This document shows positions 1-11,584 of a stretch of 64,000 nt of DNA, in pieces (within the stretch, counting starts at the first letter, position 1; every line of letters begins with the position of its first letter). Origin of the DNA: Solanum dulcamara (taxonomy: Eukaryota; Streptophyta; Magnoliopsida; Solanales; Solanaceae); contig NC_077244.1 of the NCBI RefSeq assembly GCF_947179165.1, positions 14,080,949-14,144,948 on the forward strand, read 5' to 3'. The translations under genes were made by a program, and so were the position numbers. The notes beneath the pieces were generated by a model. The model did not search any database. It saw only the letters and a program-made list of their open reading frames with translations, and was not told the DNA's origin.

Positions 1-1102
1 AATGTGCGCTAGGGGATAGGTAGGTAGAAATCTAGACATGTCTAATTACTTGATTCCCAAGCGCTTTCAACACACTACATTCTTTAATTCTATTCAAGCA
101 CTTCATAACCTTATTCTTACCACTTTGCTATTTCGTTAGCTCAACCTTTCACTTTGTTTATCTGTGTAGAGGCATTCATCTTTTCTTCACTAACTTCAAC
201 CATGATATAGTTGATGTTCTTTTCATTTTCTACCAGTTTTTCTTTTCTACACAAGATTTTATTTCTATCAATTGCACCAATGGCTTTATTCTTAGTAACC
301 CAAGGTTCTTAACCTCCCATTTTTCCACTTTATCTTTTCCAAAGCGCTTGACTTTTTGAATCAAAATTTATGGTTTCAGAAAAAAAAATGGGAATAGGCT
401 TCAAACTAGGCTGCTAAGATTCAAGTTAAAGGCTCAAAAGTGCTAACTATGGATTTACATTAACGTGGGCACACAAGTGGTTTTAAAGTGAAGTTATCAA
501 AGATATGCGTAGATCATTTTTCTAAATTCTAAACTTCCTTTATTGTCACTACTCATACACATCGCGAAAGTTCTAGCAATCAAAAGCAATCAAGGATTAT
601 ATTTACCTTACTCACACTACACATGTTTAATTTCAAAACAACAATTCTTCAGAAATTTCAACCACAATCATATGAATTCAACATTATTCAAAATCTAAAA
701 CAGAGTCTTAGGAGTATCAATTTAGTCAATTCTTTTCTTCATATTTTCATGTGCTACCTTATGCAGTCTAATAGTTTAGCAAAACACTTTATATACATTT
801 CAACTATCTAAACAAATTGTATGGTTCAAAGGGACTATTCATGGCCAAAGAACCAAAAATAAATGCCATAAAACCCAAATTCAGGAAAAAAAATATAAAC
901 TTAAAAATATTAGTGCTGCCAAATATAAAAAAATACCACTGTAGATAAATCACAACATAAATCTAACACAAGAAAACACAATTAGCAATCAAACTACACA
1001 AAACATTAACTATTAATAATTCAACCATCAAAACATCAAATTTAATCAATCAAAAATAAAAATAAACAAATATAGTTCAATTAAGCAGAGTCCACCCCAT
1101 AC
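1..1102. other. AT-rich non-coding stretch
   Basis: No coding frame, RNA gene or element boundary is recognised here. The sequence is AT-rich and lies beyond the 3' ORF of the minus-strand Athila-type element, so it is probably its 3' untranslated region or the start of its 3' LTR. I could not match it to the putative 5' LTR near 11.6-12.5 kb. The small plus-strand frame near 623-811 has no recognisable features. Confidence 0.4.
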
Positions 1103-2362
1103 TTATAGTTGAGCACTGCCCTTAGAGCTTAATGTAGTAGACTTCCCTGTCCACTCATCTATCTATCCACCAGTATCCGAATCTTCCACCGCCAAAGGGT
1201 CAAATTTTGTGGCCTCTAGATCTGACTTCATGTTTGAGTCGGTCCTCTTCCTATCCTTATCTTTGGAGATGTCGTCTTCAGTCAGATCATAAAACTCAGG
1301 TCCCAGTCCGAGAAAAGCTATAGCATGCTCATTTAGAGGGTATTGTCTCTCGACCTCACGGAGTTCCTCTTTAGTTGAAACTCTTCCTTATGTGTAGTAT
1401 CGAAGTATTTCCAACCCAAATATGCAGGGTGTGATAATATCATCATTCCTTGTGCGCTCTTAAGTAGTGAGGAATGGGACATGAGTGTAATGTAGCACTT
1501 TTATGTTAGTGACATCATAATAATTGGAGGGAAGAAGGGTCATATAATCATGTTGTTCTTTTGGCACCCCAGCCCTTTGGCATTTCTCTGTAATAAGGCC
1601 TCTGAATGTAAACCCCCTTCCTCTGTGAACCCTTCACTTTCGTATGGTAGATTTGGTCATAGTGCCAACATTCACGTCTATTCCTTTGATAAAGGAATAG
1701 ACCAAGCATACTCTGGCCCGTGTCAATTCTGTATAGTGAAGGACTGGAATTAGACTGTGCATAACAATCTTCACCCATACACGTGATTCTTTGTTAAGAT
1801 TTACGTATGGGAAAGTGCTATGATAGCTATGCAGACCATGACACACCTACTTCGCCATCGATGTAGGCCCACACAAAGTATGTCAGACATCCCTATATGG
1901 CAGTTGGATGTTCAAATCTGTTAAGGCAATGGTTGGTAGCTTTAACGTTCCTAAAATCTCATTTATTGCTATTGGAGATAGAAGGACATCAACCCCTCTG
2001 ACTGTGATATAATGTGTGCACTGATCGGATTGATAGTTCGCGTAGAATTCCTGTATTATGTGCAGATTGCATGGATTTGGATCAGTGAATAATAAATGCA
2101 TATTTAGTTCCTCTATCATCCTCATTATATGGGGGTAGTCTCTTGCCAATTTTTCTTCCTCGATTGGCATATTTGAAAGATAGCGAGAATCAAGGTGTCG
2201 GTTGTACCAATGTTTTCCTGTAGGATGTCCTGCTTTTATGTCGAATCGATGAGACTAACCCAGAGGCATGGGTGGGGCTGGTGGTATAAATGGTGATCCT
2301 CTATCTCTTATTCTGCTTCTTGGGCCTGCTGGTTCTTTTCTTGGCCTTCTACTGGATGACAT
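1103..2362 (-). pseudogene. Athila-type 3' ORF remnant (plant transposon domain)
   Basis: This frame lies downstream of pol in a minus-strand Athila-type element, where such elements carry an extra ORF often called env-like. It starts at an ATG (2362-2360) with a basic, serine- and proline-rich N-terminus (MSSSRRPRKEPAGPRSR). One frame can be followed to a stop at 1105-1103. Internal stops fall at 2257-2255, 1885-1883, 1849-1847 and further on. Motifs such as EFYANYQSDQ, TVRGVDVLLSPIAINEILG and HYTELTRARVCLVYSFI resemble the 'putative plant transposon protein' domain from memory. The C-terminal part is acidic. The function in live elements is unknown. No signal peptide or membrane segment is evident, so 'envelope' would be a positional label only. 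Confidence 0.6.
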
Positions 2363-3089
2363 TTTTATTTCAAATAAGCCAGTCAAAAACAACATATAAG
2401 AGTCTATATATCATTAGAACTTCAGGCCCATACCCCACACTTAAGCATTTCATTAGAATGTAGTTGATATACTTCTCTTCATTCAAACATTATGCACATA
2501 AATGCTAATCAACATGGTGAGTCTCATTCTATATGAGTTCAAATTAGTCCCCTTACTCTAGAATATCTTTAAAATAGAAACAATCACATACATAATTCAA
2601 TACTACACTATTTCAACCCAAACTTCAAAACTACTACATCACCCAAAATTACTGATAGATAAACTTATAATCAACCGAACATAGTTTTCAAAGTCAAGCA
2701 TAAATGGGCATATAATTACATCCTTACAATAGGCATGTATTCAAACCATAATTTGAAATACTAAAAACTTCACCCCACATTTGTTCACAAATCAAACTTA
2801 ACTTCAATTCATTACTTTATGTATGTTTACTCAAGAATTCACACATAATATCAATAACAATTATAAAATCTATTTTTTTCTAATCATCAAAACTAGGGTT
2901 AAAGTTCAAAAACATAACCCTTAATCAGTTAACCAGAATGAGCAATTCTTTAAGTAATTTTTGCAAACAGATGAGCATTTCAATCCAAGAGTAATGAAAA
3001 TCAATTATATTGAGTCAAAACTTAAGGCCCAAGAACTTACTTATGTAGATTTAAACCATTCGTATCATAAAATTAGTTCAAGAACACAT

Positions 3090-3260
3090 ACCTTGTTGCT
3101 AATGATGTATAAATTAAATAGAAAGTTTCTTGGATTTGAAGAGTGTGTCGTGGATTTGCCTTAGAAGAGAAGAGTTTTGAGAGTTGAGAAGAGAGGAAAT
3201 GGTTAAATTTTGAGAAAAAATAGATTTGAATGGGTTCAGTATTTTATAATTGAATTGGTT
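3090..3260 (-). promoter_or_regulatory. TATA motif, CT-rich leader and splice donor
   Basis: On the minus strand an AATTATAAAATA motif (3252-3241) is followed by a CTCTCTTCTCAACTCTC leader near 3200-3170. A donor-like CAAG|GTATGTG sits at 3091/3090. This order matches the layout in the solo LTR at 9681-9877. It would suit a subgenomic transcript for the 3' ORF with an intron in the leader. Activity is inferred only from motifs. Confidence 0.4.
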
Positions 3261-3399
3261 GGGTACACCCATTAAAAATGGGTTAAACCCATCTTTTTAA
3301 TTGAAAGATCCTAAAAATTGTCCCATTTGTGATGGGACTTATTGCTGACTCCCCATTTTAGCGTAAAACATTCCAAGTTGTATTTTATGCTGGAATGAG

Positions 3400-3422
3400 C
3401 CAGGTCCACGACGTGGACCTGG
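3400..3422. repeat. perfect palindrome, 11-bp arms
   Basis: The arms CCAGGTCCACG and CGTGGACCTGG are exact reverse complements around a single A. It lies about 150 bp upstream of the minus-strand TATA motif. A weaker version of the same words (CCAGGTGCATACCTGG, then GCGTGGACC) occurs at 12231-12252 in the putative 5' LTR. Confidence 0.9.
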
Positions 3423-3788
3423 CGCAGACTTTACTTGTGACTTCTTCACCCAAAAGAGTGATTGAAAACATACCTAGGAAAAATTTGAACTAAGATGGAA
3501 CTGGTCTGCGACATGGAATTATCGCGGACCATACTATGCAGGCTTCGTCTAAGTTCTCTTTTTAATTTTATTTTATTTTATAAACTCACTTATACACTGA
3601 CACAAAATGAAATTTTATCAATATCAAGAAAATTAATTATAATTTCTAATTAAAAACAAATAATACCTAACGGGTTACCTCCCGCGCAGCGCCTAATTTA
3701 TTATCGTGGCACGACCTAGATGTTGCTTCACTCATTTTCCAGTTCAATAGATTCCTCCTCATGGTAAACATCCTAACCAAAGTAATAT

Positions 3789-4900
3789 TTAACTCTTTGT
3801 CCATTTACCAAAAATATAGACGTCTTCATTGCATTCCACAGTTTCACGCGATGCCGTACGCACTAATTCAAAAGGTCCACTCCACTTAGACTGGAACTTT
3901 CCTAGAAAGAGCTTGAGACTAGAGTTGAAAAGGAGTACCTTTTGCATTGGTTTGAATTTTCCGGTGATAATGTGCTTGTCATGCCACCTCTTTATTTTTA
4001 ATTTATACAGCTTAGCATTTTCATAGGCTTGTAGCCTAAACTCTTCCAAATCGTGTAATTGATCCAACCTCTTCCGTCCTGCTAACTTTGGATTAATATT
4101 AAGATTCTTGATTTCCCAGTATGCTTGATGTTCTAACTCCACTGGCAGGTGACACGCTTTACCGAATACCATTCGGTAAGGGGGCATCCCGATGGGGGTT
4201 TTATAAGCAGTTCTGTATGCCCATGATGCCTCATCTAGTTTTGTTGCCCAATCCTTTCTTTGTGCATTGACAGTCTTCTACCATATCAGCTTCACTTCCT
4301 TGTTGGAGACCTCAACCTATCCACTTATTTGTGGATGGTAAATTGTAGATACCTTGTGTCTCACCCCATATTTTACCAAAAGATTCTTCATTGTTTGATT
4401 GATAAAGTGTGACCCTCCATTACTTATAATTTTCCTGGGAGTGCCAAATCGAGTGAAGATGTGCATCTTCAGGAACTTGTAGACCACTTTCGAGTCATTC
4501 GTGGGAAGGGATATGGCTTCAAACCATTTGGACAAATAATCCACCGCCACTAATATATATTAATTCCCACATGATAATAGAAATAGACCCATGAAGTCCA
4601 TTCCCCATACATCAAAGATTTCAACCTCCAGAATGTTATTTAAAGGTATTTCGTGTCTTCTTGACATTGTGCCCACTCATTGACACTAATCACAGTTCTT
4701 TATATAGCTTGAAACATCTTTGAATAGGGTGGACCAAAAGAAACCCGATTGAAATACCTTATGGCAGTACACTCTCCTCCATAATGGACTTCATATGGTG
4801 ATGAATGGCAACTATCCAACATTTGGCATACTTCAGTTTCTGGTACACATCTCCTAATCATTCGGTCAATACCTTGCTTGAATAAATAAGGTTCTCCCAT
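3789..4900 (-). pseudogene. Athila-type integrase, broken
   Basis: Integrase of the minus-strand Athila-type element, which in live elements joins cDNA to host DNA. In order: an HHCC-type zinc-binding region (4900-4700; IIRRCVPE, CHSSPYEVHYGG), a catalytic core (4550-4317; AVDYLSKWFEA, IFTRFGTPRKII, YGVRHKVSTIYHPQ), and a C-terminal domain (4187-3789; [29 protein letters not shown]). It is dead: the second core aspartate is Asn (SNGGSHF where SDGGSHF is usual), a TAG falls just before the VEVSN segment that carries the catalytic Glu, and the three parts lie in separate frames or between stops. Family assignment is firm from the spacing of conserved words. Confidence 0.88.
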
Positions 4901-5024
4901 ATGTAGAACTTGACATCATGCATAAGCTTTTTCTTTTGTTGTGAGGTAGCATCAAGAGAAAACATTTCACTAACCAAGTAATTGATGACATCTGCTCATA
5001 TGGGAATTCTTCTTTGATCTACGA

Positions 5025-5546
5025 CTATTCTCCAACATGTGTTGAACTCGCCAACCTAGAAAGGTGATCAACAACTTTATTCTCACATCCGTTGCGACCC
5101 TTGACCTCGATATTAATCTCTTGTAGTAGCAGGATCCATCTTATGAGCCTTGGCTTTGCATATTTCTTGTTGAATAGGTACCTAAGAGCTGAATGGTTAG
5201 TGTAAACAATTACTATAGTACCTACTAGATAGGATATGAACTTGTTAAATGCATAAAACAACGCCAGCATCTTCTTCTCAATGACTGTGTAGTTGACTTG
5301 AGCTAAATCAAGGGTCTTGCTTGCATAATAAATAGAGTGAAAGATCTTCTCTTTTCTTTGCCCCAAAACCGATCCTACTACTACATCACTAGCATCACAC
5401 ATAAGCTCAAAAGGTAGCCCCGAATTAGGAACAATTAAAATTGGAGCCTCCGTGAGCTTCTTCTTCAACAGCTCAAAGGCCTGCACACAGTGTTTAACAA
5501 ATATGAATTTTATTTCTTTCTCCAATAAACTACATATGGGTCTCAC
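5025..5546 (-). pseudogene. Athila-type RNase H domain
   Basis: RT connection and RNase H of the Athila-type polyprotein, which removes RNA from the RNA-DNA hybrid during replication. It is an open run of 173 codons. Visible are FELMCDASD (first acidic residue), [14 protein letters not shown] (Glu), and [12 protein letters not shown], where the usual Asp of YTDH is Asn. The end matches the conserved [12 protein letters not shown] and DHLSRL tether that leads to integrase. The substitution suggests loss of activity even apart from the stops elsewhere in pol. Confidence 0.85.
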
Positions 5547-5759
5547 TATTATTGCAAAATCCTGGATGAACCTCTATAGAACCCTGCATGTCCTAAGAAA
5601 CTACGCACTCCTTTTAGTGAAATCAGGGGTGGTAGCTCCTCTATCACTTATATCATAGCTTTGTCTACTGTCAGCCCTTGTTTTGACACTTTGTGACCCA
5701 AGACTCTCCCCTCCATTACTAAAAAAAGACATTTCTCCCAGTTCAAGACTAGATTTATT

Positions 5760-6430
5760 TTTTCGCACCTTGCTAATACCTTGTCTAAGTTCTACAGACA
5801 TAAATCAAATGATTTCCCAAAGACAGAGAAGCCATCCATACAGATTTCCACAGAATCTTTGATAATGTCATGAAAGATTTCTATCATACACCTTTGAAAC
5901 GTTGCTAGAACATTGCATAGCCCAAATGGCATACGCTTAAATGCATAGGTTCCATAGGGACAAATGAATGTAGTATTTTCCTAATCTTCAGGAGAAATTG
6001 CAACCTGATTATATCCTAAATATCCATCCAAGAAAAAGTAGTACTCCTGACCTATTAACTTGTATGGCATTTGATCAATAAAAAGAACTAGGTAGTGATA
6101 TTTTCTTGTAGCTTCGTTCAACTTGCGGTAAACCACGCAAATTCTCCATCCAGTGACTGTTCTAGTTGGGATTAACTCCCTCTTTTCATTTGTGATCACA
6201 ATTTTTCCTCTTTTTTAGGCACACACTGAACTGGACTTACCCATTTGCTATCTAAGATGGGATATATGATACTTGTATATAGATACTTAATAACCTTTTT
6301 CCTCACCACATCCTTCATTGCTGGGCTAATTCCATGTAGATCAGCCTTCTGCTAGCCCATAGCTTTTTTTGTTCTTTTAAGCACCTCTAGAGCTGCTCGG
6401 AACTGCATTTCAGACAAAGAGGATAAGAGG
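5760..6430 (-). pseudogene. Athila-type reverse transcriptase, active site lost
   Basis: RT palm and fingers of the Athila-type element. Recognisable words are PTRTVTGWRICVVYRKLNEA, FIDQMPYKLIGQEYYFFLDG and YGTYAFKRMPFGLCN. The catalytic box reads MDGF (minus strand, 5839-5831) instead of MDDF, so one catalytic Asp is Gly. A TAG also interrupts the frame at about position 5980. The N-terminal lead (about 6430-6200) is in partly broken frame but shows WVSPVQCVPKKGG. A non-functional copy. Confidence 0.85.
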
Positions 6431-6576
6431 ATTACCTATAAAATGTCATTAGGACGGAGAAATGCATACCTGAGATAGGAAGGCATCTTGGGTGAAGGAC
6501 CCAACACTCTGTTCAATGGTTCATCCTTTTTTTACCACATGCTCACATTGTGACCATCTAATACACCAAAAATTTC

Positions 6577-7260
6577 TTATGTTGTTACATCGCCTTCTAT
6601 GCCTTGACCCACTAACATGTTATTAAGTGGATCCCTAAATTCCACAAATTTCTCTGCCACTGCTTCATCAATTACTATTATCATAGATAACTCTTTATAT
6701 ATGGCAGGCAATTTCAATGCGTTGTACATATTAAATACTTCCACCTTATCAAGAGCTCTTATTGTGAATCGTGCGGCCACTACATCTATCAAAGCCCCTC
6801 CTTTTACTAAGAATGGACATCCCAAAATGAAGGGAACCTTCGGGTCTTTCTCAAAGTCTAGGTTGACAAAGTCCATAGGGAAAATGAGAGATCCCACCTA
6901 GACTAAGACATTCTCAATGACTCCATACGATTTAGCTACAGAGCAATCTGCCAGTTGTAATAAGATGGTGGTAGGCTTAGGGTTTCCTAAGCCTAATTTC
7001 TTAAACATGGAGATTGGCATCAAGTTTATACTCATACCTAAGTTACAAATTCCTCTCGCATTCACCTTCCCAATAGTAACTTGCACCATGAAAATTCTCA
7101 GATCTTTCTTCTTGGTTGGAAATTTAACTTTATTCAAGATTTTGGAACTACACTCCTCAGTGAGTGCCACTGTTTCATACTCAGGCCACTTACTCTTGTT
7201 GGCCACAATGTCCTTGACATACTTGGCATACTTAGGGATTCCCTGCAAAACATCAATCAA
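6577..7260 (-). pseudogene. Athila-type aspartic protease region
   Basis: Protease part of the polyprotein, which would cleave gag-pol. Two open runs abut at 6898. The first contains VTIGKVNARGICNLGMSINLMP, where the active-site DLGAS-type triad reads N-L-G, so the catalytic Asp is Asn. The second continues with PFILGCPFLVKGGALIDV, the conserved ILGRPFLATG-like end. A single in-frame stop separates the halves. The order gag-PR-RT-RH-IN is as expected for gypsy elements. Confidence 0.82.
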
Positions 7261-7978
7261 AGGTAAATTAATTTGTACTTATTTTATCAAGTCTATGAAC
7301 TTTGCAAAACACTCCTTTTCTTTCTTCTTCTTAAACTTTTGTAGGAAAGGAGGAGGAGGTTTTGTTTATGGTTCCTCGTCTACCTTTGATCCAGTAGATT
7401 CACCTTCTTCCCCAACTTTCTCTTTACCTTTCACCTCTGTTGGTTTAACTTTTGGAGCCAATTCAGCGAGAGGGAGACCACTACGAGTACTCACGGCATT
7501 CACCTATTTTGGATTTGGGTTAGTGTTACCTGGTAAACCCCCTTGTTGGTGAGAACCTTATGCACTTGCTAATTGTACAAGCTGATTTTCTAAATTTTGA
7601 GTGGTCAACTAATTTTGACAACATCTGCAGCCAACTTAGCTTGATCTGTCATGATCTTCTTCAACATGTCTTCTACACTTATGCTTTCTGATTTTCGTAA
7701 GCTTTGATTACCTCGACTTTGATTATTGTATCCTTGACCTTGATTGTTGTACTGTTGTCCACTTCCTTGTGGTCTATATTGAGTCTGCCCTTGCTTTTGG
7801 TTTTGTTGATTTCCACCCGTTTGAATTTAGGATGGTTTCTCCAATTTGGGTTGTAAGTGTTTCCATAATTAGGGTTGCCACCACCCCTAGGTACATTATC
7901 CACAAAATCCACTGACTCGGGATTAACTCCACAGTATTCTGCCACATATTCACTGCTGCCACACACCTCATACATTAT
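7261..7978 (-). pseudogene. Athila-type gag C-terminus with zinc knuckle
   Basis: Nucleocapsid end of gag and the linker to protease. The first part (7975-7679) has a degenerate knuckle, CGSSEYVAEYC, followed by NPESVDFVDN and NTYNPNWRNHPKF; the last block is a signature of Athila-lineage gag as I remember it. The region from about 7678 to 7261 is charged linker in broken frames. It would package element RNA in a live copy. Confidence 0.75.
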
Positions 7979-8119
7979 GTGTTGTTTCTAAACCATGTTC
8001 ACTGAAGCTTGCTTCTGTCCTTTTTCTAAAGTAATGAAATGCGTTGTCATCATATTTTACATTGTTGCAATTTGTACCGTCAAAGCTGTCACTCCATCAA
8101 CTTGCAACATGCCTGCTTG

Positions 8120-8911
8120 TTATTGAACCACAGGTCTAGAATTTCCTCCATTCCACTCAGGATTTCCCTGAGACATGTGATTAAGCAACGTATATAGCTC
8201 ATCATAGGTTTTCTCCAATGCCTGTCCACCTATAGCAGAATCAAGAAGAATTTTTTTATTAGGTTCTAACCATTCTATGAAGGTATGGACGAATACCTCA
8301 TTAGTTTGATGATGGTAAGGACAACTAATGAGTAACGATTGGTAAAACTTTTCTCCAGATTTTTGCTTAAAGTTCAAAATTTCAGCCCTCAACTTAGCTA
8401 TCTTCCCTGAAGGAAAGAACCTAATAAGAAATTTGTGAGCCAAATCATTCCATAAAGTGATTGAATTTAGTGGTTTGGACTTCAACCACCTCTTATCTTC
8501 CCCCAACAAAGAAAAGGGAAACAATGTTAAGGCTTGGGGGTGTTGCTTAACCCCTGACTGTGCACGAGAGGTGGGAGCCTCGTGTAGGGTCTGTTCCCAA
8601 AAAAAAAAAAAAAAAAAAAAAAGAAAAGAAAAGGGAAACAATGTTAACCTCACATAGTCAAGAGATAACCCTTTAGGCGTATAAGTGTCGCTAATCTCCA
8701 AGAGGTTTTGGATGTAAACTTGAGGATCTTCATGAGGAAAACTTGTAGACTACCCATTAGAGTGCAACAATTGCACCATGTTCTATTTCTGTTCAAATCT
8801 TCTTCTAGCCGGCGGTTTCAAAATGTTGGAGGTGACATTTACTGTGAGTGGGGCTGCCACATCACGTATTGTCCTGGCTTCCATCTCCACAGGAATCCTT
8901 ATCGGTAATTC
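8120..8911 (-). pseudogene. Athila-type gag (retrotrans_gag), twice interrupted
   Basis: Capsid part of gag. Core words are LTLFPFSLLGEDKRWLKS, ITLWNDLAHKFLIRFFPSGK, KQKSGEKFYQSLL and TYDELYTLLNHMSQGN, typical of the retrotrans_gag domain. The frame includes a phenylalanine-rich run that is not gag at all: it is the poly(A) tail of a LINE fragment (8531-8624) read on the other strand. N-terminal words (NLLEISDTY; VQLLHS) continue up to about 8911, where a solo LTR has split the gene. Stops also occur upstream of residue 1 of the open run. Confidence 0.82.
8531..8624 (+). mobile_element. 68-bp 5'-truncated LINE tail with poly(A)
   Basis: A 68-bp body (8531-8598) followed by about 24 A residues. 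A 23-bp direct repeat flanks it (8508-8530 and 8625-8647), the last bases blending with the tail. The body matches the 3' end of the full-length LINE at 29747-29814 (reverse strand) at 64 of 68 positions by hand count. It is therefore an extremely short offspring of the same or a sister LINE, inserted into the Athila gag by target-primed reverse transcription. Confidence 0.92.
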
Positions 8912-9337
8912 GTTAGTGTAACACCCCTCAAAAAAAATTTCCTAAGATCCAGGCCTTCTTTGTACACGTGTGGGGCCCATCGTATTTATTTCGAAGTACG
9001 TGTTTGAGTTAAGATGAGTCCCTGAGGAGTTTAAGAGCGTTGGAGGTTAGGTGGGGTCATTGAGGACCCCTAGGACCGAGCTAAGTCCAAAGGATCCGTC
9101 GTGGCTAAGTTTAGGACGAGTTCACGTAAGGGTCGACTTTCAATGACCCTATTGTTTGGAAGACGTCAATCCGGGTGGCCCATTACCTATCAAATTAAAG
9201 GTCGTCGAGTCTTCTTTCCAACGCCACTAAGAACGTAGATTTTGGAGTTCGGGGCCAAATGATATGACGATCCGAAGACGAACTAGCACGACAGGGATTT
9301 CACTTTGGCTTGGGTTACCACTGCTGGAGAAATGGCC

Positions 9338-9633
9338 CTGGCGCCGTAAGGGCGCGACGCGCTACTATCGCGCTAGGAACATGTCTCAGTAGTTTGGTCC
9401 CTGGCGCGACGCGCCACTAAAAGTGTGCAGGGTTTTTGGGGCCAAATTCCCAGAATTTGGAACAATAGGCCTGGCGCTGTAAGGGCGCGACGCGCCACTA
9501 TCGCGCCAGGAACATGCCTCAGTAGTTTGGTCCCTGGCGCAACGCGCCACTAAAAGTTGTGCAGGTTTCAGGCGAAATCGGCCTTGGCGCTGTAAGGGCG
9601 CGATGCGCCACTATCGCGCCAAGGGCGTTTTAG
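9338..9633 (+). repeat. GC-rich palindromic tandem repeat in solo LTR
   Basis: Three related units start at 9338, 9471 and 9583 (spacing 133 and 112 bp). Each holds CTGGCGCTGTAAGGGCGCGA-like words and the near-identical palindrome TGGCGCGACGCGCCA, which has perfect arms around one A. It forms a CpG-dense island in an otherwise AT-rich window, upstream of the LTR TATA motif. Confidence 0.85.
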
Positions 9634-9680
9634 CCTATTTTCAGAACATTTTAAGGAGGGGTAATTTGGGAACTTACCCA

Positions 9681-9880
9681 ATTATATATATGTAGCCCTT
9701 GGACTTTTGGGAACTCATTTGGCAGCCCTCACTCTCTCTCTAAAAAGCCCTAAGAGCTCCTCTCCCTTCTCTCTACTCTTCTTCTCCATTTCCAACAAAG
9801 GAGTCCAAGAAGCTTCAAGATTAGAGTCCTCCATTAAAGACCCAACCTCAAGGTTTTCTTCAAGTCTTCACTAAGGTATG
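9681..9880 (+). promoter_or_regulatory. solo-LTR promoter and splice donor
   Basis: ATTATATATATG at 9681-9692 is a good TATA box. A CT-rich leader (CACTCTCTCTC, CTCTCCCTTCTCTC) follows about 45-100 bp downstream. ACTAAG|GTATGTAAGG has a strong plant donor at 9875/9876. This fixes the LTR as plus-strand and suggests transcripts start in it and may splice out the rest of the LTR. Confidence 0.6.
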
Positions 9881-11363
9881 TAAGGCTAACCAAAACATGG
9901 GTTGAGCCCACCCATGTGCCCTATTCTTGTTTTGAGGTTAGATATCCATGAAAATGGAGTTTCTTGGTATGGTACATGTTTGAATGAGTATTGTTCCCAT
10001 CTTATCAAATTATTGATGTGTTAATGTTGTTGAGCTAAGAGGTTCCTAAAATGAGTCCTTATGCGAGTATGAGATGATGAGGAATTGAGTTGCTAAATAT
10101 GTTTTGTTGGTCTTGTTAATTATATAGATTCTATAAAGTATACTATTTTCTTTAAAATGTTGCCTATTATAAGAATGTCGATTTGAAGTCTTGGAGATGT
10201 GATGAGTCACAAAGATTTTTCTCAAATAGATGGAGGTAATGATTGATTTTATATCTAGATGATGTTATATGTGCATTTAAAGCTTCCTTGAAGATATGAT
10301 TGAGATTGAGCATTGAGATTGAGATTTGATTGTGATAGAGTTGATGAGTCGACAAGGTTGTAATGAGACTTGTTGATATGAGTTGATTTAGTTGAGTTGA
10401 TGGAGTTTTATGAGCATTGAGTCTTGGGAGGAGTATCAAGCACCGAATTGGGCAAGAGTATAGTCCATACTCGCACCCAATACCTGTGTTGCCAAACGTA
10501 GGGGGGAATGAACCGTTAAAGTCGGATGCTTCCCCGAGAGCTTTTGTCCTGACATTATAGGACCTGGTTGGATTGGATCCATGAGTGTTCGTCGTTCATG
10601 CCCTGGCAAGGTATGAACGGGCGTGGCAACGACGTCATTTCGTTGTACCTTCACTGGCTCATAAGTGTTGGTTGTCGGTTAAGAGAAACTCCCAAGTAAG
10701 TCTTGATAGCACTCTGAGTCAGATTGAGTTGAATTGTATATGATTGGTCCAGTCTAAATCATACTCTTGTTTAGACTTAGGACATTTGATTGAATTGTCA
10801 TTCCTTTTGAGTTGAGCTCCCGAGTTGGTTGAATTATTCTTCCTTGATGTTCGTTGTATTCGGCCATTTTACATACACGTACATTCCATGTACTGACGCC
10901 ATTTGGCCTGCATCATTTCATGATGCAGAGACAGGTACTAGAGATCATCAACCGGCGCTCCGTTGAAGATCCACTTACACTTTCAGCCAGTCGGTGAGTC
11001 CTCCTAAATCCCGGAGGATATTGGGCCTTCCTGTACAGTTTTTGATTGTCTTTTCTTTATTTAGATTGTCGGTAGCCATGGGCTTGTCATTGGCACCTTT
11101 TAGACTTGAATAGAGGCTTCATAGACTGAGATGTGAGGAGGTCGAGCGGTCATCCTGAGGATTCCTATTTTGATTATCGTCTTGATTGTAAATGTCTGGC
11201 CTTCGGCCCTTATGATATGAGAAGTCTTTCTTAAATTGAGTTTTCTGCTGATAGAATGTGCTTGAATGAATGAGTGATTGTAACAAGTGGTTCGCTCGGA
11301 GGTCAGAGATGGCCTTCGGGTGCCGGTTACGTCTAGGGTACCCTCCCGGGGCGTGACAGTTAG

Positions 11364-11584
11364 TATCACCCAGATTTACCTATGGTATAGGGTATAGAGC
11401 AGTTGATCTCCTTTTTCGCTGATGCAGAAATCTTCAGGCTCAACTAATGACTCTACAATGTTCCCACTTCTATCCAGTATGCCTTTTTGAGTTCTCCTGC
11501 CAGAATAATAGCTAATATCAAGTTGTTAACACCAACACAAATAAAGAAACTTCGCAAAAAAACCTATTGCCAAATTAAGCAAGT
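11364..11584 (-). other. Athila-type leader / gag N-terminus
   Basis: This stretch lies between the primer site and the solo LTR. On the minus strand it continues across the solo LTR into gag. No clean frame is visible; stops are frequent. Words such as YYSGRRTQK-like coding appear in one frame, so it is likely untranslated leader plus decayed gag start. Confidence 0.45.

Larger units (their letters stand above)
2363..3788 (-). other. spacer between pol and 3' ORF
   Basis: This non-coding stretch lies between the integrase end and the 3' ORF. Read on the minus strand it has a GC-richer segment just after pol (about 3665-3720, containing GCGCGGGAGGTAACCCG), like the GGGAGGCAACCC-type stretch I recall after pol in Athila-type elements. 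It is followed by an AT-rich region, a palindrome, a TATA-like motif and a splice-donor-like site, listed separately. It may drive a separate message for the 3' ORF, or be LTR-derived. Confidence 0.45.
8917..11358 (+). mobile_element. solo LTR of a Ty3/gypsy element
   Basis: A 2442-bp unit that begins TGTAACACCCC and ends GGGGCGTGACA, flanked by a perfect 5-bp repeat GTTAG (8912-8916 and 11359-11363). Removing it rejoins the interrupted Athila-type gag leader. No internal coding region remains, so it is a solo LTR left by recombination between two LTRs. Orientation is set by a TATA motif, CT-rich leader and splice donor on the plus strand. The family is uncertain; the termini resemble gypsy LTRs of this genome. 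Confidence 0.93.

Noticed and set aside
8120..8701. single 193-codon protein with a Phe-rich segment
   Set aside because: The Phe run is the reverse complement of a LINE poly(A) tail; the reading frame happens to stay open across the insert.
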